A stretch of DNA of 5,733 bases from Deltaproteobacteria bacterium (GTDB lineage Bacteria; Desulfobacterota; B13-G15; RBG-16-54-18). Where the stretch lies: contig QMLM01000112.1 of NCBI GenBank assembly GCA_003646745.1, positions 1 to 5,733 of the forward strand, in the 5' to 3' direction. A program made the translations under genes and the position numbers. Below the pieces are notes generated by a model that ran no database searches, had not been told where the DNA came from, and worked only from the letters and a program-made list of their open reading frames with translations. Positions 1 to 5,733 of this stretch are shown piece after piece (position 1 is the first letter of the stretch; each line of letters starts with the position of its first letter).

Positions 1-224
1 AGTCTACCCTCCAAAGGAGCACCGAAGAGGGGCTTGTCCATAGGCCTTTTATCCAAGACAAGAAGGAGTTCGTCGAACTCAATGGCTTTTTTCGCCTCCC
101 TGACCAGGGTGCAATGGGCAGAGGTAGGAGGATTGAAGGAAGCGGGCAGAACTCCCAACCACCCCCCCCTCCCTATTCCCTCATGCGACCTCTTCACTAT
201 CCTGATAAGGGGAGGGCCTTCCAC
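1..224 (-). CDS. NadD/NMNAT-like nucleotidyltransferase, N-terminal part (C-terminus cut by window edge)
   Basis: The minus-strand frame is open from base 305 to the left edge. Its translation includes GVLPASFNPPTSAH (about bases 158-114), the nucleotide-binding motif of the nucleotidyltransferase superfamily. The (H/T)xGH signature appears as T-S-A-H, with Thr in the first position as in NMNAT enzymes and Ala in place of Gly. A helix (LVREAKKAIEFDE) and a strand (LLLVLDKRP) follow, as in a Rossmann-like fold. Known members join nicotinate or nicotinamide mononucleotide to AMP from ATP in NAD synthesis; the substrate here is inferred, and a related adenylyl- or cytidylyltransferase is possible. 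The start is unsure. The frame has no ATG after the TGA at 308-306; the first usual start codon is GTG at 224, then GTG at 197, and neither has a good Shine-Dalgarno. Residues encoded upstream (DPRTLKYLREEL) look like real protein, so the true gene may begin further out in another frame. The gene is divergent from hemL. Confidence 0.6.
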   Translation of the reverse strand, partial: MEGPPLIRIVKRSHEGIGRGGWLGVLPASFNPPTSAHCTLVREAKKAIEFDELLLVLDKRPMDKPLFGAPLEGR

Positions 225-355
225 AGGCAGGGAATTTAATTCTTCGCGCAGATACTTCAGAGTGCGAGGATCGCAGGGGTCTTTGGGGATAGGCGCTGAA
301 CTCTGTCAAATTTACGTTCTTAAAACCGCCCCTTACCACATCATCAGTCCTATGT

Positions 356-368
356 CAACGAGTCGTTG
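356..368. repeat. 13-bp perfect inverted repeat in the divergent intergenic region
   Basis: CAACGA-G-TCGTTG is a perfect inverted repeat with 6-base arms around one central base. It lies between the divergent NadD-like gene and hemL, 22 bases before the putative hemL -35 hexamer. On the minus strand a GGAGG-type purine run (377-369) abuts it. The symmetry is plain in the sequence. A role as operator for a dimeric regulator is inference, and a chance palindrome of this length is not excluded. Confidence 0.35.
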
Positions 369-390
369 CCTCCTTTTATCCCTTTTGCCG

Positions 391-419
391 TTGATGGATC
401 CTCGCCAACATGGTAGATT
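391..419 (+). promoter_or_regulatory. putative sigma-70-type promoter for hemL
   Basis: TTGATG (391-396) matches TTGACA at 4 of 6 positions. After a 17-base spacer, TAGATT (414-419) matches TATAAT at 4 of 6. It sits about 65 bases before the hemL ATG in an AT-rich gap between divergent genes, which is a sensible place for a promoter. Both hexamers are imperfect and the call rests on spacing and position alone. Confidence 0.3.
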
Positions 420-470
420 AAATAACCACTTTGTGCATTAATTGAAGGTCCTGTATCGCTTGAGCGAAGG

Positions 471-477
471 AAAGGAG
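471..477 (+). promoter_or_regulatory. Shine-Dalgarno that sets the hemL start
   Basis: AAAGGAG lies six bases before ATG at 484. It favours 484 over the longer in-frame TTG start at 442, which has no comparable site upstream and would place this ribosome-binding sequence inside the coding region. A second ATG follows at 487 and could also be used. Confidence 0.75.
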
Positions 478-483
478 TATCCG

Positions 484-1767
484 ATGATGAAGGGTTCGGA
501 GAGACTCTTCCAAGAGGCGAAAAGATATATCCCCGGAGGCGTTAACAGTCCGGTGCGGGCCTTTCGGGCGGTGGGGGGGACTCCTCTCTTCATCCAGCGT
601 GCCCAGGGGGCTAAGATTTGGGATATAGACGGAAATGAATACATCGATTACGTGGCCTCCTGGGGCCCCATGATCCTGGGGCATGCCCATCCCCGGGTGG
701 TGGAGGCCTTGCAGCGTGCTGCTGAGGGGGGGACCAGTTTTGGAGCACCGACGGCCCTGGAAGTAGAGCTCGCCTCCCTTATCGTGGAGGCAGTCCCCTC
801 GGTGGAGTTGGTGCGGATGGTCAACTCGGGGACCGAGGCGGTAATGAGCGCCATTCGTTTGGCCCGTGGCTACACCAGAAGAGACAAGGTCATCAAGTTC
901 GAGGGTTGCTACCACGGTCATTCCGATGGCCTGCTGGTGCGGGCGGGCTCCGGTGCCACCACCTTCGGTGTTCCGGATAGCCCTGGTGTACCGGAGGATT
1001 ACACACGAAATACCCTCCTTGCCCCCTTCAATGACCTAGAAGCAGTCAAGGGGCTGGTGCACGCCAACCCCGGCCAGATCGCCTGCATCGTCCTGGAGCC
1101 CATTGCCGGGAACATGGGGGTTATTCCCCCGCAGGAGGGATTTCTCGAGGGGTTGAGAAAGCTGTGTGACGAGGAGGGAATTGTATTAATCTTTGATGAG
1201 GTGATCACCGGCTTCCGGGTGGGGTTCTCAGGCGCCCAGGGGCTCTATGGGGTGATGCCTGATCTCACCTGCCTCGGGAAGATCATCGGCGGGGGTCTGC
1301 CGGTGGGGGCCTTCGGTGGCAAAAGGGAAATCATGCAGGAGTTAGCACCTGTGGGAGGGGTCTATCAGGCCGGGACCCTTTCCGGAAATCCCCTAGCGAT
1401 GAGTGCAGGAATTGAAACCTTGAAGGTCCTTAGGCAGGAGGGGACTTATCGACATCTGGAGGAAAAAACCTACTATCTCTGCACTGAGGCCGAAAAGATC
1501 GCCCGCAAGGTCGGGGTACCGACCTATTTCACCAGAGTAGGCTCCATGTTCTGCACCTTCTTTACCGCGGGACCGGTGGTGGATTATATCTCGGCCAAAA
1601 GGAGCGATACCGAGGCCTTTCGGCGCTACTTCTGGGCCCTTTTAGAGGGAGGGGTCTATATCGCTCCCTCCCAATTTGAGGCAGGTTTTCTCTCTTTGGC
1701 CCACACCGATGAGGATATCGAGAGGACCATCTCTGCTCTCCATCATGCCTTTCAAGCTGCTTGCTAG
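484..1767 (+). CDS. hemL: glutamate-1-semialdehyde 2,1-aminomutase
   Basis: HemL is a cytosolic PLP enzyme that moves the amino group of glutamate-1-semialdehyde to give 5-aminolevulinate, the last step of the C5 route into heme, siroheme and corrinoids. The 427-residue product has the usual family length. It opens with SERLFQEAKRYIPGGVNSPV, a HemL hallmark. PLP-site features follow in order: NSGTEA (114-119), YHGHSD (143-148), the active-site loop with GSGATTFG, IFDEV with Asp238 facing the pyridine nitrogen, LGKIIGGG with the Schiff-base Lys266, and GTLSGNP with Thr298. The C-terminal MFCTFFT and APSQFEAGFLSLAH segments separate it from other class III aminotransferases. The start at 484 rests on the AAAGGAG at 471-477. 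The thiolase-like gene follows 43 bases downstream on the same strand with no obvious terminator between, so co-transcription is likely. It appears complete and catalytically intact. Confidence 0.96.
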   Translation: MMKGSERLFQEAKRYIPGGVNSPVRAFRAVGGTPLFIQRAQGAKIWDIDGNEYIDYVASWGPMILGHAHPRVVEALQRAAEGGTSFGAPTALEVELASLIVEAVPSVELVRMVNSGTEAVMSAIRLARGYTRRDKVIKFEGCYHGHSDGLLVRAGSGATTFGVPDSPGVPEDYTRNTLLAPFNDLEAVKGLVHANPGQIACIVLEPIAGNMGVIPPQEGFLEGLRKLCDEEGIVLIFDEVITGFRVGFSGAQGLYGVMPDLTCLGKIIGGGLPVGAFGGKREIMQELAPVGGVYQAGTLSGNPLAMSAGIETLKVLRQEGTYRHLEEKTYYLCTEAEKIARKVGVPTYFTRVGSMFCTFFTAGPVVDYISAKRSDTEAFRRYFWALLEGGVYIAPSQFEAGFLSLAHTDEDIERTISALHHAFQAAC

Positions 1768-1810
1768 GGAGGGATCTTGTATACCGTAATATCCACAAGG
1801 AGATTGTCCT

Positions 1811-2992
1811 ATGGACCTTAAAAGGCTAAAGGACAGGTATGCAATAGTAGGGGTAGGTTATACCCCTCAAGGGAAGGTCGCCGAGCGAACAGCATTGAGT
1901 TTTTACATCGAGGCCTGTGCCAATGCCATAAAGGACGCCGGATTAAAAAAGGAGGACATCGATGGACTCATCTGCTACAGACACTTTGAACCCCTCGGAG
2001 ATGATGTGGAGGTCACCCCTTACCTCGTTGCCCAACTGCTCGGGATAAGACCAAAGGTCCTTGCCCAGGAGGCGAACTGCGCTAGAAACCAGATGCTGCA
2101 TGCAATAGGTCTTATAGAGATGGGGTTTTGCAACTACGTACTTATCGCCTATGGCGACAATGCCTACTCCGGTAGGAGAACCTTCATGAAGGAGGCAACC
2201 CATGGCGAACCTGTGGCTGACAATGCAGCTTTTGGTGAATTTGGTCTAATTGCCAACTATGCCATGGCCGCCCGCAGGGCAATGCATCTGTTCGGAACGG
2301 GGCCGCAGACTTGGAAGGAAATTGCCGTAAGCCAGAGAAAGTGGGCTAACCTAAATCCGAAGGCCATGATGCATGATCGACCCCTCAGCTACGAAGAATA
2401 TATGGCTGCAAGCTGGGTAGTTGAACCGTTCAGGATCTATGACACATGTCTTATAAGCGATGGAGGCAGGGCGTATATCGTTACTTCAACCGAGAGGGCA
2501 AAGGATCTGAGAAACCCTCCAGTAGTTATTATGGGTATTGGGCAGTCCAATCCATCCGTCGATGTACATCAGTCTGACTTTATGGCAGGCCCTACGGGAG
2601 CGAAAATAGCGGGTGAGATCGCCTTTGAGATGGCAGGGATCACCGTAGATGAAATAGATGCCTGCGAGATATACGACTGTTTCACATATACGGTGGAGAT
2701 CACTCTACAAGACTACGGCTTTTTCGGCCCGGGAGAGGGGAAAGACTGGTTCAAGGACGGAAGGACCGCCCCGGGAGGAGAGATACCTGTGAATACATCC
2801 GGGGGGCTCCTATCCGAGGCCTATTTTATGGGCCTTACCCCCTTAACAGAGGGGGTGATGCAATTGATGGGACGTTGCGGGCAAAGACAGCTTGGACACA
2901 CAACAGAGACGAAAGAACCCCAGATAATCCTTTGTAGCGATAACGGGGGCGTGTTTCAAAGCCATTGCGCAATTATATTAAGGAGACTCTAA
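1811..2992 (+). CDS. thiolase-superfamily acyl-CoA protein, SCP-x/Ltp2/BbsB-like, with altered active site
   Basis: The 393-residue protein has the two-half thiolase fold. It opens with the family beta strand (YAIVGVGYTP) and a helix ending in DAGLKKEDIDGLI. Cys90 in EANCARNQ sits where thiolases carry the acyl-accepting cysteine. The second half has the strand-helix segment EIYDCFT (286-292) and NTSGGLLSEAYF (328-339). Classical thiolases have His in an HDAF-type motif and a GHP motif; here Tyr288 and EAYF replace them. The C-terminal end reads CSDNGG...SHC (375-386) instead of the usual CxGGG-type motif. In lineages where such proteins pair with a DUF35 protein, activities include benzoylsuccinyl-CoA thiolase (BbsAB), steroid side-chain retro-aldolase (Ltp2 with ChsH2) and acetyl transfer (PhlACB). 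The residues suggest C-C bond making or breaking on an acyl-CoA, but the substrate cannot be read. AAGGAG at 1797-1802, eight bases before the ATG, supports the start. The DUF35 gene begins one base after the stop. Confidence 0.85.
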   Translation: MDLKRLKDRYAIVGVGYTPQGKVAERTALSFYIEACANAIKDAGLKKEDIDGLICYRHFEPLGDDVEVTPYLVAQLLGIRPKVLAQEANCARNQMLHAIGLIEMGFCNYVLIAYGDNAYSGRRTFMKEATHGEPVADNAAFGEFGLIANYAMAARRAMHLFGTGPQTWKEIAVSQRKWANLNPKAMMHDRPLSYEEYMAASWVVEPFRIYDTCLISDGGRAYIVTSTERAKDLRNPPVVIMGIGQSNPSVDVHQSDFMAGPTGAKIAGEIAFEMAGITVDEIDACEIYDCFTYTVEITLQDYGFFGPGEGKDWFKDGRTAPGGEIPVNTSGGLLSEAYFMGLTPLTEGVMQLMGRCGQRQLGHTTETKEPQIILCSDNGGVFQSHCAIILRRL

Positions 2993-2993
2993 T

Positions 2994-3407
2994 ATGGGAT
3001 ATAAAAAGCCTCTGCCCAAACCCAACGCAGACACAAGACCCTTCTGGGAGGGGTGTAAAGCGCACCAGCTCAGATTCCAGAAATGCAGCCAGTGCGGGCA
3101 CCTGAGGTGGCCCCCCTCAGTCATATGTCCTATCTGCCATTCATCCCAAACGCAGTGGGTGGTCGCAAGCGGGAAGGGCCGTGTGTATAGCTTTGCGCTC
3201 TACCGCGTCGCGTTTCTACGGACGTTTGAAGGTGATGTCCCATATGTGACGACTGTTGTGGAGCTGGCCGAAGGACCACGCATCCTCACCAACATAGTCG
3301 GCTGCAGCCCCTCAGAGGTGCGGTGTGACATGCCGGTAGAGGTAGTGTGGGACGATGTAACCGATGAATTCAGCCTGCCGAAGTTCAGACCGACCTCAGG
3401 CACGTAA
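2994..3407 (+). CDS. DUF35 zinc-ribbon/OB-fold protein, partner of the thiolase-like protein
   Basis: The 137-residue protein has the two-part layout of the DUF35/ChsH2-like family. An N-terminal helix (RPFWEGCKAHQLRFQ) leads into a rubredoxin-like zinc ribbon with Cys31-x2-Cys34 and Cys45-x2-Cys48. An OB-fold beta barrel follows (GKGRVYSFALYRVAF through VEVVWDDV). Family members bind thiolase-like subunits, and some help bind the CoA part of the substrate; examples are BbsA, PhlB and the DUF35 domain of ChsH2. No catalytic residue of its own is evident. Its ATG lies one base after the stop of the thiolase-like gene, and AAGGAG at 2980-2985 overlaps the end of that gene, so translational coupling and a 1:1 complex are likely. 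The four zinc ligands are intact and the length is typical. Confidence 0.9.
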   Translation: MGYKKPLPKPNADTRPFWEGCKAHQLRFQKCSQCGHLRWPPSVICPICHSSQTQWVVASGKGRVYSFALYRVAFLRTFEGDVPYVTTVVELAEGPRILTNIVGCSPSEVRCDMPVEVVWDDVTDEFSLPKFRPTSGT

Positions 3408-3472
3408 TTTGAGAAAGGGGATGCGGTGGAGTCAGGATTTGTACAGTTGGGGAAAGCTTCATCAAGCTAATC

Positions 3473-4093
3473 TCAGTTGTTCTCCATCATCCCGACCTCT
3501 TTATTGAAGCATTCATAGCAGATGGTCTTGCCCCTGGTCCGAGCTGTATTGCTTCTCAACACCATGTCTCCACATATTTCGCACCGAAGCAAACCCGTTA
3601 CTACCTCCCTCTTTACAGGGTTCATCTTCACTTCCCTGTACGTGAAGATGTCTTCGTTCGTCGCTGAAAGGAGCTGTTTGACCCTTTCATCGATCATCCT
3701 CTGGTAAAGGGCAGACTCCTTTGGGTTTGAAGGGTAGCGATTCATTTTCTCCTCCAGGGCGTTGTACTCTTCACTGCTTAGAAAATCATGATTCCTAAAA
3801 GATATCTCGACGCCTTCGCCGGTGGTCTCGAAGATAAACAGGTATCTGTGTTTTCCCCAGTCTATAATTTGAAGTGCCCTGTTCCCTATGGTGCAACCTG
3901 TCAAAGTCTGTATAGCGTCTATAGCACTTGTTGAGTTATACGCTACAACGACAATGCCCTCCTTCTCCATCCTCTCTCTCCCGAGTATCTTCTCTGCCAG
4001 TTCACACGCCCTGTATCCTATGACCAGATCCGGGCATAGATGGCCATGGAAATCAGAAGCTCTTTTCAAATTGATGGGTACAATGAAAAACAT
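3473..4093 (-). CDS. FmdE-family protein with C-terminal four-cysteine zinc-binding module
   Basis: The 206-residue protein begins with the FmdE signature FHGHLCPDLVIGYRA (15-29), where His16, His18 and Cys20 look like metal ligands or catalytic residues. The conserved LTGCTIGNR (64-72, Cys67) follows. The C-terminal part has Cys171-x2-Cys174 and Cys192-x2-Cys195, a treble-clef/DksA-like zinc module preceded by a charged helical linker. No signal peptide or membrane segment is seen, so it should be cytosolic. The family name comes from an archaeal formylmethanofuran dehydrogenase operon. No other gene of that enzyme is present, so the methanogenic role should not be transferred. Metal or molybdenum/tungsten cofactor handling is the usual guess and is unproven. 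The start is well supported by AAGGAGGT (4108-4101), seven bases before the ATG. The gene converges on the DUF35 gene and lies 233 bases downstream of the TonB-dependent receptor on the same strand. Confidence 0.88.
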   Translation of the reverse strand: MFFIVPINLKRASDFHGHLCPDLVIGYRACELAEKILGRERMEKEGIVVVAYNSTSAIDAIQTLTGCTIGNRALQIIDWGKHRYLFIFETTGEGVEISFRNHDFLSSEEYNALEEKMNRYPSNPKESALYQRMIDERVKQLLSATNEDIFTYREVKMNPVKREVVTGLLRCEICGDMVLRSNTARTRGKTICYECFNKEVGMMENN

Positions 4094-4100
4094 AGGCTAA

Positions 4101-4108
4101 ACCTCCTT
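4101..4108 (-). promoter_or_regulatory. strong Shine-Dalgarno of the FmdE-family gene
   Basis: On the minus strand AAGGAGGT lies seven bases before the ATG at 4093. It is nearly a full match to the anti-SD of 16S rRNA, which suggests efficient translation and fixes the start. Confidence 0.8.
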
Positions 4109-4132
4109 GTTACTTTACGTTATTTTATCTCC

Positions 4133-4142
4133 GCTCATGAGC
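4133..4142. repeat. 10-bp perfect palindrome upstream of the FmdE-family gene
   Basis: GCTCATGAGC is self-complementary over ten bases and lies about 40-50 bases before the FmdE-family start, between that gene and the receptor gene. The rest of the 4094-4326 spacer is AT-rich. I see no tRNA, riboswitch fold or credible gene in it; a few SD-like runs precede only very short open frames. The palindrome could be an operator, but it is short and may be chance. Confidence 0.25.
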
Positions 4143-4326
4143 CCTATTTTAATGACCCTTTTAACATAATAATCCCTTAGAGAACCATATCATCTCCTTC
4201 ATCCTTCAATATGCATATTTTGGATGCTTAATTCCCCCTCCTTCCCAAGAGTTCACTGAAGACATATTTACACTCCGCAGCTTACTCAGGTAAGTATAAG
4301 GTTGTCTTTTTGTCAGGCCTCGCCCT

Positions 4327-5733
4327 TCAGAATTTCAATGTTACACCTCCCATGACTGCAAATCTGGGGGCTTCGCTATCTAAATATTCTTCGTAGTGCT
4401 CATCAAAGAGGTTCATGAAATCCAGGGATAATTCTATGTGTTTGAAGATCTCCCTCGAAAGCTTAACGTCGACCACGAAGTGGTCATCTAACTTCCCTGC
4501 GTATGTGTTCTCAGCGTCAGTATACATATCACCGATATACCTTCCCACAATCTCTGCCCGGCATATCTTTGGATGGGAGAAGGAGATCCCCACGTTGCAT
4601 TTAATACGGGGGGTGTATTCCAGATCATTTCCCTCCAGGGTCGGATTTGGGTCAAATTCCTTGATCTTTGAGCGGTTCCAGGTGATGTTGAAGAAGGTAG
4701 ACAACCAAGAAAAGATGCGGTAATTTACCTCCATCTCTGTTCCATAGATCTCCACCTTTCCTACATTCTTCCGCTGGTAGAGGTCACGACCAGTACCAGG
4801 ATCGATCCCGATCCTTATAGAGTAGAAGAAATCCTCGGCGTCTGTGTAGTAGCCTGAAAGTCTTGCCACCAAATCCTTAGTGAAGTAATGCTCGATACCT
4901 GCCTCATAGGTGATAAGCCTTTCCGGATCAAGTTCTGGGTTGGCTGCATATATCCTTCCTCGAAAGATGCCGCTGCGGTAAAGGTCGTCAAGGATAGGCG
5001 CTCTGAAGGCCTTGCCTACTGAAGCCCTAACCGAGGTGGCATCGCTCAAGCGATAGAGGAGGCCAACCCTGGGGCTGAACTCTCCCCAGCTTTTATCTCT
5101 ATGGTCCCTGCTTTGGAGGTAGCCGGAGGAGTCGTAAAAGGAGCCATCGTAACTCTTGACCCAATCATAGCGTGCCCCTATGTTCAGGACGAGTTTCTCT
5201 TTTATCGTGATTTCATCGTTGAAGAATAAGGAAAAAGATAGCGGTTTCCCTTTGTTTTTCACGACCTTATCGCTTGGCGCATCTTTTTCTAGGATATAGT
5301 CATCCTTTCCATCTACGCTGCCGTATTTATTGTCGACTCCAAGTGTCAAAATGCTCCACGAAAATAGAGGAAAGGTCGTCTGAATCGTTCCCCCTGCGTC
5401 CACCCTTTCCACGTCTACTTTATACCAGGTATATTTGCCTTTCTTTAGGCGCTCCCTGTTCCAGAAGTAGTCCTCCTGGTTGTAGAAGCCTTTGACCAGC
5501 CATTCAAACTGTCCTAAGGTCAATTCATAGGTAAGGTTTACCCTATTGGTATCCCAAGAGCGGTAAACTCCATCCGGGTGGCGATATCTCTCTCCCTCTC
5601 CCCTTTTGTCTTCAAAGTGAAGGTATCCCAGAGTAACGGAGGACTGGTCGGTGAGGTCATAGCTGAACCTAGTCCAGAGATGGTCCTCTTTGAGATCTCT
5701 TTTGATGTCATAAGGGGTGCGATCCTCTTGGGG
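4327..5733 (-). CDS. TonB-dependent outer-membrane receptor, C-terminal beta-barrel (N-terminus beyond window)
   Basis: The minus-strand frame is open from the right edge to the TGA at 4327, giving 468 residues with no start inside; a TTG at 5523 is internal. The sequence is a run of amphipathic, Tyr/Phe-rich strands separated by long polar loops, as in 22-strand TonB receptor barrels. Hallmarks are FSPRVGLLYRLSD, the highly conserved SVGKAFRAPILDDLY (about bases 5022-4978), NPELDPERLITYEAGIE, a G-T-E-M-E-V strand, DFMNLFDEHY, and the C-terminal GVTLKF ending in Phe, the outer-membrane insertion signal. The family imports iron-siderophore complexes, cobalamin, other metals or sugars using TonB/ExbBD energy. 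Overall it resembles the BtuB/FepA-type group, but the plug, TonB box and signal peptide are outside the window and the ligand cannot be told. The FmdE-family gene follows on the same strand after 233 bases, with no strong terminator visible. Confidence 0.93.
   Translation of the reverse strand, partial: PQEDRTPYDIKRDLKEDHLWTRFSYDLTDQSSVTLGYLHFEDKRGEGERYRHPDGVYRSWDTNRVNLTYELTLGQFEWLVKGFYNQEDYFWNRERLKKGKYTWYKVDVERVDAGGTIQTTFPLFSWSILTLGVDNKYGSVDGKDDYILEKDAPSDKVVKNKGKPLSFSLFFNDEITIKEKLVLNIGARYDWVKSYDGSFYDSSGYLQSRDHRDKSWGEFSPRVGLLYRLSDATSVRASVGKAFRAPILDDLYRSGIFRGRIYAANPELDPERLITYEAGIEHYFTKDLVARLSGYYTDAEDFFYSIRIGIDPGTGRDLYQRKNVGKVEIYGTEMEVNYRIFSWLSTFFNITWNRSKIKEFDPNPTLEGNDLEYTPRIKCNVGISFSHPKICRAEIVGRYIGDMYTDAENTYAGKLDDHFVVDVKLSREIFKHIELSLDFMNLFDEHYEEYLDSEAPRFAVMGGVTLKF

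Noticed and set aside
307..312. Minus-strand TTGACA as a -35 box for the NadD-like gene
   Set aside because: The hexamer is a perfect consensus, but nothing like TATAAT lies 16-18 bases downstream; the expected place reads CCAAAG. It also falls where coding sequence seems to begin.
356..377. Strong minus-strand SD (AAAAGGAGG, 377-369) followed by TTG at 358
   Set aside because: The frame stops after two codons (TTG ACA TAG), so no leader peptide or gene start can be supported.
34..441. Plus-strand open frame of 135 codons at the left edge
   Set aside because: It lies antisense to the NadD-like frame, its translation shows no recognisable domain, and it runs through the AT-rich promoter gap. 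It is taken as a shadow frame.
418..921. Minus-strand open frame of 167 codons opposite hemL
   Set aside because: It is antisense to a clearly functional hemL, has low-complexity His/Pro/Arg composition and no family signature.
3455..3468. AGCTT-CATC-AAGCT stem-loop between the convergent DUF35 and FmdE-family genes
   Set aside because: The stem is only five base pairs with little GC and no proper T-run on either strand, so it is too weak to call a terminator.
3473..4093. FmdE-family gene as evidence for a methanogenic archaeon
   Set aside because: FmdE-family proteins are widespread in bacteria, no other formylmethanofuran dehydrogenase gene is present, and the adjacent TonB-dependent receptor shows a Gram-negative host.
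4281..4294. CTTAC-TCAG-GTAAG hairpin downstream of the receptor gene
   Set aside because: The five-base-pair stem has no following T-run on the minus strand, so it does not support an intrinsic terminator.

Overview
The window reads as ordinary chromosomal DNA of a Gram-negative bacterium. The outer-membrane TonB-dependent receptor at the right edge shows the Gram-negative envelope. The C5-pathway heme gene hemL, a thiolase-like/DUF35 pair and a stand-alone FmdE-family protein together resemble anaerobic Desulfobacterota ('Deltaproteobacteria') or a related lineage, but this placement is inference from gene content, not from a marker gene. No RNA gene, insertion sequence, CRISPR array or phage gene is visible.

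Layout: (i) Bases 1-305 hold, on the minus strand, the N-terminal part of a nucleotidyltransferase of the NadD/NMNAT type. It runs off the left edge, and its 5' end looks frameshifted or has an unclear start. (ii) Bases 306-483 are a divergent intergenic region with a perfect 13-bp inverted repeat, a plausible sigma-70-like promoter and a strong Shine-Dalgarno for hemL. (iii) Bases 484-3407 carry three plus-strand genes in a probable operon: hemL (glutamate-1-semialdehyde 2,1-aminomutase), a thiolase-superfamily protein with an altered active site, and its DUF35 zinc-ribbon/OB-fold partner, which starts one base after the thiolase stop. (iv) Bases 3408-3472 separate convergent genes. (v) Bases 3473-4093, minus strand, encode an FmdE-family protein with a C-terminal four-cysteine zinc-binding module. 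(vi) Bases 4094-4326 are an AT-rich spacer with a 10-bp palindrome and no gene I can support. (vii) Bases 4327-5733, minus strand, encode the C-terminal beta-barrel of a TonB-dependent receptor whose N-terminus lies beyond the right edge.

Functional reading: hemL makes 5-aminolevulinate for tetrapyrrole synthesis. The thiolase-like and DUF35 proteins very probably form one acyl-CoA-handling complex. Its active-site residues differ from a beta-oxidation thiolase, so it may be an aldolase or a non-classical acyl transferase/thiolase. The receptor and FmdE share a strand, which fits uptake and handling of a metal or cofactor, but that link is a hypothesis. Nothing here amounts to a clear new multi-gene system. 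The most interesting items are the repurposed thiolase-like active site, the FmdE-receptor neighbourhood and the broken-looking 5' end of the NadD-like gene.
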